DNA from: Propionibacteriaceae bacterium
GTDB taxonomy: Bacteria > Actinomycetota > Actinomycetes > Propionibacteriales > Propionibacteriaceae
Assembly: GCA_003451975.1 (NCBI GenBank)
Contig: DMIX01000278.1
Span: forward strand, 1 to 7,372
Direction: 5' to 3'
DNA: 7,372 nucleotides
The translations under genes were made by a program, and so were the position numbers. This document shows positions 1 through 6,207 of the stretch, piece by piece. The notes below the pieces were generated by a model. The model did no database searches, had not been told where the DNA came from, and saw nothing but the letters and a program-made list of their open reading frames with translations. Every line of letters begins with the position of its first letter. The stretch's first letter is position 1.

Positions 1-14
1 GTACGAGACGTGTC

Positions 15-1271
15 ATGAAGCAATCGCTGAGAATCACCATCGACGAATCCACCCTTTCGCTGTTCCAGAACGGCACGGCAAAAAGCCTGGGACTCCTGCC
101 GGGGACCGAGTGGCTCCTCGAACCGACCGAGACCGGAATCACCTGGTGCCGGGTGGACGACAATCTGTTAAAGCTATACATCGAAGCGACCAATGCCTGT
201 AACCTGAACTGCCAGACGTGCGTGCGCAACGTGTGGGATGAACGGGACGGGATGATGGCGGACGAGACGTTCGCGCGCGTGCTCGCCGGGCTGCAGGAGC
301 TGCCGGCGGTCCAAACCGTCCACTTTGGTGGCTATGGCGAACCGCTGACCCACCCCAGAATATTCGACATGATCGCACGGGTCAAGGCGTTAGGGCTGCG
401 CGCCGAGATGATTACAAACGGCACGCTGCTCAGCGAAGCCAACTGCGAGCGCATCGTCGCCTCGGGGCTCGATCTGCTCGTCGTCTCCATCGACGGAGCG
501 CACGAATCCACCTACGACACCATCCGCGAGGGCTCGGAGCTGAACGTCGTCCTGCGCAATCTGCGGACGCTGGCAGCGGCGCGGCACAAGCTGCGGCAGC
601 GCACGCCCGACGTCGGCATCTCCTTCGTCGCGATGAAGGACAACCTGGAAGAGCTGCTGTTGCTCAAGCGTATGGCGCCGCAACTGCGCGCATCCTTCAT
701 CATGGTTACGAACCTGCTCCCGCACACCGAGGACATGAAAGACCAGATCCTGTACAGCTCACTGGTCGCATCCACTTACCCCATCAGGATCGGCGAGAGC
801 CGCAGCGACCCGCTGGTGATCATGCCACCGCTTGATCGCACACCGGAGATCTCGGAAGTGCTACGCCGGCTGAGCATCGGGCGGGTCAACGTCGACATGC
901 CCGGCCTGGATTGGAACGCGAAGCGCAACACCTGCCGCTTCGTGCGCGAGGGAGTTGCGTTCGTGCGCTGGGACGGCGAGATCGCGCCGTGTATGCCCCT
1001 GCTGCACTCGTACCCGTGCTACGTGCTGGGGCGCTATAAGCGCATCGTCGCGCACAGCTTCGGCTCGCTCCACGCGCGCAGCCTGGGCGAGATCTGGAAC
1101 GACGACACGTACCGCGGCTTCCGCGAGCGGGTCAAGAAATTCGAGTTCTCGCCGTGCATCGACTGCGGCGGCTGCCAGTTGTCCGAGTCCAACCAGGAGA
1201 ACTGCTTCGGCGATCCGGCGCCGGTGTGCGGCGACTGCCTGTGGGCGCAGGGCATCGTGCAGTGCCCGTGA
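15..1271 (+). CDS. Radical SAM/SPASM maturase, tungsten-oxidoreductase-associated type
   Basis: Predicted cytoplasmic radical SAM enzyme of 418 residues. An N-terminal segment of about 50 residues (AbrB-like in style) precedes the core. The core opens with the CX3CX2C motif that binds the SAM-cleaving 4Fe-4S cluster (C62, C66, C69, in ATNACNLNCQTC). A GGYGEP motif at 105-110 is the usual SAM-contact glycine/glutamate loop. The C-terminal half holds a SPASM-like auxiliary cluster region with C307, C326, C335, C381, C384, C387, C397, C405, C408 and C417. This arrangement matches, from memory, the family named tungsten cofactor oxidoreductase radical SAM maturase, found next to aldehyde ferredoxin oxidoreductase genes. 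Its exact substrate is not established to my knowledge. The ATG at 15 has no visible Shine-Dalgarno site in the 14 bases available, so translational coupling to an upstream gene, or an earlier start, is possible. Radical SAM/SPASM assignment is firm; the subfamily is likely. Confidence 0.88.
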   Translation: MKQSLRITIDESTLSLFQNGTAKSLGLLPGTEWLLEPTETGITWCRVDDNLLKLYIEATNACNLNCQTCVRNVWDERDGMMADETFARVLAGLQELPAVQTVHFGGYGEPLTHPRIFDMIARVKALGLRAEMITNGTLLSEANCERIVASGLDLLVVSIDGAHESTYDTIREGSELNVVLRNLRTLAAARHKLRQRTPDVGISFVAMKDNLEELLLLKRMAPQLRASFIMVTNLLPHTEDMKDQILYSSLVASTYPIRIGESRSDPLVIMPPLDRTPEISEVLRRLSIGRVNVDMPGLDWNAKRNTCRFVREGVAFVRWDGEIAPCMPLLHSYPCYVLGRYKRIVAHSFGSLHARSLGEIWNDDTYRGFRERVKKFEFSPCIDCGGCQLSESNQENCFGDPAPVCGDCLWAQGIVQCP

Positions 1272-1316
1272 GCGGATTTCGAACGTTAGCAGCGGATCAT
1301 CTTGGAGGTAATCGAA

Positions 1317-1451
1317 ATGAACACGGATACTCAAGCTTTGTTGGAGTTGGGACTGGCCTTTCACGGACACAAATGTCCGGCCATGCCGATGGGCTTGCGA
1401 GCCGGGTTGGCGGCGCTGGAAGCGCTGGGCGTGCAACGGGCACGTTGCTGA
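1317..1451 (+). pseudogene. FmdE-family protein, N-terminal fragment
   Basis: ATG at 1317 is preceded by a good ribosome site, GGAGG at 1304-1308 with 8 bases spacing, so this was a real gene start. The 44 codons read [20 protein letters not shown] and continue through a [13 protein letters not shown] segment. This is the characteristic start of FmdE-type proteins (named after a formylmethanofuran dehydrogenase subunit), with the conserved FHGHxCP motif. The family normally runs on for well over 100 residues, with further metal-binding cysteines. Here the frame ends at TGA 1449-1451 because the sequence switches near 1439 to a different gene, a TauE/SafE permease in another frame. FmdE-like proteins are often encoded near molybdenum or tungsten oxidoreductases, which fits the upstream maturase. 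It is almost certainly non-functional as encoded; an assembly chimera is the alternative to a genomic deletion. Confidence 0.8.
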
Positions 1452-2055
1452 ATGTGGTCAACAGCGGCACTGCCACCGTGACCTACACGCGGCGGAAGAT
1501 CGTGGTCTGGGGGTTGGCTCTGCCGTTCGCTGTTGCGATGATTTTGCTACCACCGGTAGGGGCATGGCTGAATTTCGAACTGCCGACCAAACCGCCCATC
1601 GCCTTTTTGCCGTCGCCACCGCAACTGCGGCGACCTTGATGCTGTCCGGCTGGCGACCGAAACGCGGGGAGATGTCGCCTAGCGGGCGAGTCGTGCTGGG
1701 ACTCTCGGACGGCAGCGTGTTGGGCCTGATCACCGGGCTGATCGGACGGGGCGGCGGGTCTTTCGTTGTACCACTGCTGTACATCGCCGGATTGGAGGCC
1801 AAGGCGGCGGCAGCAACGTCGTCTTTCGTCGTGACCTGCTCGGGGATATCCAGTTTCGCCGCGCACTTGGCGACGGCGGCGCGACCCAACTGGCTGATCT
1901 GGGGGGGCTGCGCTGTCGCCGTCTTCCTGGGCAGCCAACTCGGTTCCAGAGTAATGGCGGACCGGCTGAAGCCGAAAGGCGTACGCATGATCTTCGGGGT
2001 CGTGCTGTGGGGAGTAGCCATCCTGTTGTTCGTCAACGATGTGCTGCTCAAATAA
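1439..2055 (+). pseudogene. TauE/SafE-family sulfite/anion permease, N-terminally deleted and frameshifted
   Basis: This is the remnant of a TauE/SafE (DUF81) membrane permease, a family that exports sulfite, sulfoacetate or related organosulfur anions. From 1439 one frame reads [20 protein letters not shown], the usual second-repeat lead-in of the family. It continues through a membrane helix (GLALPFAVAMILLPPVGAWL) to PTKPPIAF. The match then jumps by one frame to FAVATATAATLMLSGWRPKR, followed by the glycine-rich LIGRGGGSFVVPLL repeat motif, an AAATSSFVVT segment and closing helices up to TAA 2053-2055. Inserting one T in the T5 run at 1604-1608 restores one continuous frame. The first roughly 60 residues, with the first membrane helices and the start codon, are missing. 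Two independent lesions argue for a decayed gene; a homopolymer sequencing error could explain the frameshift but not the missing 5' end. Confidence 0.85.
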
Positions 2056-2067
2056 GCAACAGCGCTT

Positions 2068-2109
2068 CCTGCACGGGCGGCGGGTAATATCACCTACCGC
2101 CCGCGCAGG
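2068..2109 (+). terminator. Hairpin after the permease remnant, probable transcript end
   Basis: An inverted repeat with two 18-base arms (2068-2085 and 2092-2109) and a 6-base loop, AATATC, starts 12 bases after the permease stop. The arms contain perfect CCTGC/GCAGG, GGGCGG/CCGCCC and GGT/ACC blocks, with only two mismatches and one possible G-U pair. Its position directly behind a stop codon suggests a transcription terminator or a 3' stabilising structure. There is no T-tract after it, so classic rho-independent termination is not certain. Confidence 0.6.
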
Positions 2110-2242
2110 AGATCGTTACGATAACCCGTTCTGTGGCCAAGGACGTCGATCCACCGGCAAGCCGGTCATCAACTGGCCGGCAGAAAGCCTCAGGCGCGAA
2201 GAAGACGCTGCAAATAGAGAAAAAAAGGAGCAAGCCTGATCA
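2110..2242 (+). promoter_or_regulatory. Leader region of the redox operon with small palindromes
   Basis: This gap between the permease hairpin and the triple-thioredoxin gene should carry the promoter of the downstream operon, but I cannot place -35 and -10 boxes with confidence. Visible structure: an 11-base palindrome ATCGT-T-ACGAT at 2112-2122; ACCGGC-AA-GCCGGT at 2153-2166; and a competing GCCGG/CCGGC pairing between 2161-2165 and 2177-2181. The ribosome site AGGAG at 2226-2230 lies 12 bases before the ATG at 2243. The short palindromes could be operators or mutually exclusive leader stems. I recognise no known riboswitch class here. Confidence 0.3.
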
Positions 2243-4201
2243 ATGAAATCGCTCGCTTCGATAGGGTGGCGTAGCACGGCTCTGTACCTGATGCTGTTCT
2301 TTGTCCTGCTTCTCCCAGCACAGGTGCAGGCACAGGGACCTGTGGTGCAAATCTTGTTGTTCTATTCGGACACCTGCCCGCACTGCCACGAGGTCATGGA
2401 GAACGTGCTTCCGCCGCTCCAGGCGAAATATGGGCCGCGGCTTCAGGTCAGAGCCTTGGAAATCAGCGACGCCAGGAACTTCGAGATGCTCCTCCAATTG
2501 GAGGCGGCCTATCAGGTACCCGAGGAGAGGGTGGGAATCCCCGAGATATTCATCGGCTCGGAATATCTGATCGGCTCGATTCTGATCGACGAGAGACTGG
2601 ACGGGCTGATCGAGACCTATCTCGCCCAGGGCGGAGTCAAATATCCGACGGTCGAAGGGGCTTTGACGCCGCCAGTCGCGCTGGCAGACGCGACACCCAC
2701 GCCTGTACCGGCTGCAAATGCCACCGCTGAGGCAGCGGCCCCTGCCACACCCGCGCCGGTGGTTTCGTTCTACGTCTTCTGGGACAGCAAATGTGGCCCC
2801 TGTCTGAAACTGATGAACGAGGTCCTGCCCGACATTCTGAGCCGTTATCCCAAGGAACAAGTATCCGTCGACGCACGCAACCTGGAACACGGCAGCTATA
2901 CGCTCATGCGTGATCTGGAGACGCAATCCGGCCTCGAGCTGGGTACCATGCCGGAGATCTTCATCGGCAACCAGGTGCTGCTGGGGCTCGATGAGATCCG
3001 GGACCGTCTCCCGCCGCTGCTCGATCAGTACCTCGCCGCAGGCGGCGTCGACCTGCCCCAATTGGGAGATCCGCCTGCTCCCAGCGCACTGCCGGTGTCG
3101 CCGAGCGACCCTGAATCCGAACAGGTGAAACCCGTCTACCTGGCGTATTTCTACCAGGTCGGCTGCCGGGAATGCGACCGCGCCGAGCTGGACCTGCAGT
3201 ATCTGCAGCAGAAATATCCCCAACTCCAGGTCGAGATGTACGATTCGCGAGAGAACGCCGTCCTGCTGGAAGAATTGGGCGTCCGCGCCGGTGTGCTCGA
3301 ATCGCGGCGATTGCTGGCTCCGGCGGTATTCGTTGGCAACGATGCGCTGATTCTGGAAGAAGTCAGTGCAAGTCGGCTGGAGTCATTGATCGGGGAATAT
3401 CTGATAACAGGTGCACCCGCAGCATGGACCGAGAACGCGGTTCCGGAATCACAGGCGGCCAGCGGCATCGTGGAGCGCTTCCGCTCATTCGGCGTCTTGA
3501 CCGTCGCGGTCGCCGGTCTGATCGACGGACTCAACCCCTGTGCGTTCGCCACGGTGGTTTTCTTCATCTCCTACCTGGCCTTCGTCGGGCGGCGTGGCAA
3601 AGAAGTGCTCGTTGTCGGTCTGGCCTTCACCCTGGGTGTCTTTCTGACGTACCTGGGCGTTGGGTTCGGTTTCCTGAAGGCCGTGGCGGCACTGCCCGTT
3701 CTCGCGCAGTTGGGCCCCTGGCTGTATGGCCTGACCGCCGCGTTGTGTTTCGTTCTGGCCGCGTTCAGCCTGCACGATTTCTGGCAGGCGCGACGGGGCA
3801 ACCCCGAAGACATGCGGCTGAAACTGCCGACCACTCTGCGGAAACGCATCAACCGCATCATCCGGGAGGGCGCGGGTCTCAGGACATTCCTTCCGGTCGC
3901 TTTCGGCACAGGCGTGGTCATCTCCCTCATCGAGCTGGCCTGCACCGGGCAGATCTATCTGCCGGTCATCATGTTTGTGTTGAGTGTTCCGGAAATGCAG
4001 GTCCAGGCTGTGTCCTATCTGTTTCTGTACAACCTGATGTTTATCGTTCCATTGGTGATCGTGTTTTTGGCGGCATACTGGGGAACGAGCTCGGAACGGA
4101 CGGGGATGTTCGTCAACCGCCATACCTCCGTCGTGAAGCTCGCCACCAGCCTCCTGTTCGTCGTGATGGGTATTTGGTTGGTGTTTACCCTGGTCGGATA
4201 G
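2243..4201 (+). CDS. Triple thioredoxin-like domain protein fused to DsbD/CcdA-type membrane electron carrier
   Basis: 652 residues. A signal peptide covers about 1-31 (VLLLPAQVQA end). Three thioredoxin-like domains follow: residues 34-131 with C45-P-H-C48 and likely cis-Pro 100 (GIPEIFIG); about 172-271 with C184-G-P-C187 and Pro 237 (TMPEIFIG); about 296-390 with C308-R-E-C311 and Pro 360. Ala/Pro/Thr-rich linkers separate them, for example TPTPVPAANATAEAAAPATP. Residues 414-651 form a six-helix DsbD/CcdA domain whose paired membrane cysteines are C433 (LNPCAF) and C567 (ELACTGQIYLP). Such domains carry electrons from cytoplasmic thioredoxin across the membrane to outside dithiol partners. 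Classical DsbD has one N-terminal immunoglobulin-like domain and one C-terminal thioredoxin domain, so three N-terminal thioredoxin modules are a different architecture. It heads the probable redox operon; the next gene starts 57 bases downstream. DsbD-type function is well supported; the clients are inferred. Confidence 0.9.
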   Translation: MKSLASIGWRSTALYLMLFFVLLLPAQVQAQGPVVQILLFYSDTCPHCHEVMENVLPPLQAKYGPRLQVRALEISDARNFEMLLQLEAAYQVPEERVGIPEIFIGSEYLIGSILIDERLDGLIETYLAQGGVKYPTVEGALTPPVALADATPTPVPAANATAEAAAPATPAPVVSFYVFWDSKCGPCLKLMNEVLPDILSRYPKEQVSVDARNLEHGSYTLMRDLETQSGLELGTMPEIFIGNQVLLGLDEIRDRLPPLLDQYLAAGGVDLPQLGDPPAPSALPVSPSDPESEQVKPVYLAYFYQVGCRECDRAELDLQYLQQKYPQLQVEMYDSRENAVLLEELGVRAGVLESRRLLAPAVFVGNDALILEEVSASRLESLIGEYLITGAPAAWTENAVPESQAASGIVERFRSFGVLTVAVAGLIDGLNPCAFATVVFFISYLAFVGRRGKEVLVVGLAFTLGVFLTYLGVGFGFLKAVAALPVLAQLGPWLYGLTAALCFVLAAFSLHDFWQARRGNPEDMRLKLPTTLRKRINRIIREGAGLRTFLPVAFGTGVVISLIELACTGQIYLPVIMFVLSVPEMQVQAVSYLFLYNLMFIVPLVIVFLAAYWGTSSERTGMFVNRHTSVVKLATSLLFVVMGIWLVFTLVG

Positions 4202-4258
4202 TCGTACTGGAAGCCTGCTGTAGCATTTCACTCTGGAAAGGGAGGGCCAAGCGTTACG

Positions 4259-5272
4259 ATGATATACCTTCGCAGGAGTTGGTTCGTCATGCTCATGCTC
4301 GCGGTCACCGGTGTTTTGCTGGTACTGATGGGTTGTGAACCGTCCGCAGCGGGTGAGCCGGTTTCCAAGGCCACCCAAACGATCCGAGACGGCGAGTCAG
4401 CGGTTGTTGCCAGCAGTGCACCCATGACCTACACGCTGAACCTGCTCCATACAAACGACACCTGGGGTTATGTCGACCCGTGCGGCTGAAGAATCAAGGT
4501 TGGCGGCGTGGCTCGTCGAGCCACCTACGTTAAGCAAGCGCGGGCCAACGGTGAGATTCTCCTGCTCGACGCAGGGGACAGTCTGATTGGGGACGAAGAC
4601 CCGGCAAACGCCACGCGGGGCGCTTCGAGCATCGATTTCATGAATCGGATGGGATACGATGCGATGGCAGTCGGTTCTTCAGATCTGCTGCTGGGGAAAA
4701 CCGTGTTGCAGGAACGGCGGTCCGAGGCGCAATTTCCATTTCTGTCCGCCAATGTGGTGCTCTCCACTACCGGGGAGCTGTGGTTCGAGCCTTATCTCGT
4801 CAAGGAAGTGGGGGACGTCAGGGTCGGCATCCTGGGAATCACGGACGTGTGGGAAGTCAGCGCGCAGGGAGTCCGTGTCACCGACCCATTCTCGGCGACG
4901 GCGAGCTTCGTGCCCGAGCTGCGTGGCAAGGTTGACCTCGTCGTCGTGCTGTCTCGTGCCGGACGCGCTGTCGACCAGCGCATCGCAGCGGAGGTGCCGG
5001 GCATCGACTTCATCATCGGTGGCGGCCCGTACGATCAGACCTACGAGATCATCGAGAACCACGAGACGGGAACGGTCACCGTCCAGGCAGACCGTGCCCT
5101 GCGAGGCCATGCCGGCCGGTACTTCGGTGTGTTCAAGATTACCCTGGATGCGGATAAGAAACGCACCGACTATGCCTGGCAGATCAAGAGCATGGACCCC
5201 GAGATAGCGGATGATGCGGATATAACTGAACGAGTCAACTACTGGAGACAACAGGCATTTAAGAAAGGATAG
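4259..5272 (+). CDS. Candidate selenoprotein: lipoprotein with 5'-nucleotidase-like fold, UGA at a Cys-Gly-Sec site
   Basis: Read through TGA 4487-4489 as selenocysteine, this is a 337-residue protein. Residues 1-26 form a lipoprotein signal ending in lipobox LMGC (C26). GGAGG at 4241-4245 supports the ATG at 4259. LHTNDTWGYVDPCG, then U77, then RIKVGGVARRATYVKQ is continuous family sequence across the TGA, in the same frame. It matches the N-terminal metallophosphatase fold of UshA/5'-nucleotidases, where many homologs, from memory, carry PCGC followed by GGLARR. The later DAGD (104-107), FPFLSANV, VRVGILGITD and VPGIDFIIGG segments also fit. Usual metal ligands look replaced: NDTH by NDTW, GNHE by GSSD (139-142), SHxG by SRAG, GHxH by GGPY. 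I infer a redox or binding role through C75-G-U77 rather than phosphoester hydrolysis. A thioredoxin gene follows 5 bases after the stop. A true nonsense mutation is the main alternative. Confidence 0.8.
4508..4524 (+). promoter_or_regulatory. Putative bacterial SECIS hairpin for UGA 4487-4489
   Basis: GTGGCTC (4508-4514) pairs perfectly with GAGCCAC (4518-4524) around a 3-base loop GTC. The loop begins 25 bases after the end of the TGA. Bacterial SECIS elements are short coding-region hairpins whose apical loop lies roughly 16-37 bases after the UGA, with a G among the first two loop bases. This one meets those criteria. The same bases encode the conserved GVARRAT segment, so the structure coexists with coding constraint. 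Confidence 0.72.
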
Positions 5273-5277
5273 AGTCT

Positions 5278-5730
5278 GTGAAAAAAACCTGGCAACTGCC
5301 GGCCTTGCTCGGAGTGATTTTGGTGATTGTTGCGGTCTTCGTCGCCAAGGGAATGTTGGCTGGTGCGGAGAAACCGCAAGCAATTCGCGCGCAGAGTGGC
5401 CTGCTTCCGCAGATGCAGTTCGAGACGGCGCTGCAGGATCAACAGCCCACCCTGGTCCTGTTCCACTCGCTGACGTGCATACCGTGTAAGCAGATGGAAG
5501 AAGGGGTAAACGAGGTTCGTCCTGACTTCGAAGACAAAATCGAGTTCGTCGACGTCAACGTGTATGCTGCCGAGAATCGCGACTTCATTCGCGCGGCTCA
5601 AGTCCGCGCTATTCCCACTACCCTATTAGTGGATGCAACCGGAAATGGACAGACGATAATGGGCGCGATTACTGTGGAACAATTGCGCGAGCGGCTCGAC
5701 CAACTGCTGGTTGGGTTCTCCAGCGAATGA
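5278..5730 (+). CDS. Membrane-anchored thioredoxin, CIPC active site
   Basis: 150 residues from a GTG start at 5278, placed by AAAGGA at 5264-5269 with 8 bases spacing, inside and just after the previous gene's end. A short basic N-terminus (MKK) and a hydrophobic helix at about 7-29 act as a signal anchor, putting the rest outside the cytoplasmic membrane. The thioredoxin domain holds LFHSLTCIPCKQMEE with redox cysteines C67 and C70, then VDVNVY and the cis-proline loop RAIPTTLLVD (P113). Length and layout are usual for an extracytoplasmic thioredoxin. Lying between two candidate selenoprotein genes, it is a natural electron donor for one or both, itself probably reduced by the DsbD-like or CcdA-like carriers at the two ends of the cluster. 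That partnership is inferred from position only. Confidence 0.9.
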   Translation: MKKTWQLPALLGVILVIVAVFVAKGMLAGAEKPQAIRAQSGLLPQMQFETALQDQQPTLVLFHSLTCIPCKQMEEGVNEVRPDFEDKIEFVDVNVYAAENRDFIRAAQVRAIPTTLLVDATGNGQTIMGAITVEQLRERLDQLLVGFSSE

Positions 5731-5778
5731 ATTGGGATACGAATTTGCGATTGTTTGCTAACCATCAAGGAGGTCGAA

Positions 5779-6114
5779 ATGCCCGAAGATTTTGAGAGAG
5801 CCAGGGGCCGGTCCATATCCGGGCGATTGCTGGGCGGTGATATCCGGCAATACGTCCTGGACCGCGGGGGTGCGCTGACTATCGCCACCACGACGATGCC
5901 TGGCGGCTGATGAAGTACATACACTGCACCGTCAGGTCTGACGGAGGAACCCCAGGACACGGGGGAATACGTGTCCGTCGACTGCGGAGCAATTCGCGTG
6001 TTCGTCTCGCGGCAGGCGTGGGATGTGCCACGCCGGCAGGATGATACGCTCAAGTTCGTCATCCGCCACGTCGGCTGGTTCAGTCTCGAGCTTGACCCGG
6101 AGAATGGCAGTTAG
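5779..6114 (+). CDS. Candidate small selenoprotein with tandem UGA (Sec-Sec), CC/Se-motif type
   Basis: The best ribosome site in the window, AAGGAGG at 5767-5773 with 5 bases spacing, precedes ATG 5779. The frame reads MPEDFERAR..., then YVLDRGGALTIATTTMPGG and two consecutive TGA codons (5908-5913), residues 44-45. It then stays open for 66 more codons to TAG 6112-6114: STYTAPSGLTEEPQDTGEYV, then SVDCGAIRVFV and a Phe/Val-rich end. Read through, it is 111 residues with no signal peptide or membrane helix. The plan of an N-terminal YVLDRGGALTI segment, a GG-CC or GG-UU site, a Pro/Gly loop, then a V-D-G-I-x-V-x-V strand resembles a small family I recall as CC/Se motif (seleno)proteins of unknown function. 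That match is from memory. C69 is the only other cysteine. Without recoding, only a 43-residue peptide would be made from a strong start. Confidence 0.75.
5929..5944 (+). promoter_or_regulatory. Putative bacterial SECIS hairpin for tandem UGA 5908-5913
   Basis: CCGTCA (5929-5934) pairs perfectly with TGACGG (5939-5944) around loop GGTC; an inner G-C closure is also possible. The loop starts 21 bases after the second TGA and 24 bases after the first, so both lie in the 16-37 base range of bacterial SECIS elements. The first two loop bases are GG, as the consensus wants. One element would have to serve both codons; I see no second hairpin. Confidence 0.72.
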
Positions 6115-6120
6115 GCAGGA

Positions 6121-6155
6121 GCGATACAGCCCAGCACGGGGTAGGGCTGTGTCGC
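6121..6155 (+). terminator. Hairpin after the tandem-UGA gene
   Basis: GCGATACAGCCC (6121-6132) and GGGCTGTGTCGC (6144-6155) form a 12-pair stem with a single U-G wobble and an 11-base loop, beginning 6 bases after TAG 6112-6114. Its position marks the true 3' end of the tandem-UGA gene, supporting the reading through both UGAs rather than a stop at 5908. It may be a terminator or an attenuator before the last two genes. Only TT follows the stem, so strong intrinsic termination is unproven. Confidence 0.6.
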
Positions 6156-6207
6156 CTTGGGAGGGGGCGCTGCGCCTGTACTTATTGCATTAGGGAGAGA
6201 AGAACTG

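Noticed and set aside
1449..1451. TGA ending the FmdE fragment as a further selenocysteine codon
   Set aside because: The same frame meets another TGA within about ten codons and gives no FmdE-like sequence. The downstream homology is a permease in a different frame, so this is a deletion junction.
2110..2242. Cyclic-di-GMP, cobalamin or similar riboswitch in the leader
   Set aside because: A few short words look similar, but I could not assemble the conserved core of any class.
2240..3223. 327-residue minus-strand open frame over the triple-thioredoxin gene
   Set aside because: It is antisense to a clearly recognised coding region and has no family features.
4508..5272. Independent gene starting at GTG 4508, giving a 254-residue protein
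   Set aside because: It starts in the middle of the conserved GGVARRAT segment, has no signal peptide or ribosome site of its own, and lies in frame with the upstream lipoprotein piece. Reading through the TGA explains both.
5598..6062. 154-residue open frame on the minus strand across the tandem-UGA gene
   Set aside because: The translation shows no recognisable family, membrane pattern or ribosome site, and it overlaps the end of the thioredoxin gene. It is a shadow of GC-rich coding on the + strand.
6157..6207. TTG 6157 as start of the CxC thioredoxin-like protein
   Set aside because: It lies just after the hairpin at 6121-6155, has no suitable ribosome site and would add 17 non-signal-like residues before a clean signal anchor starting at ATG 6208.
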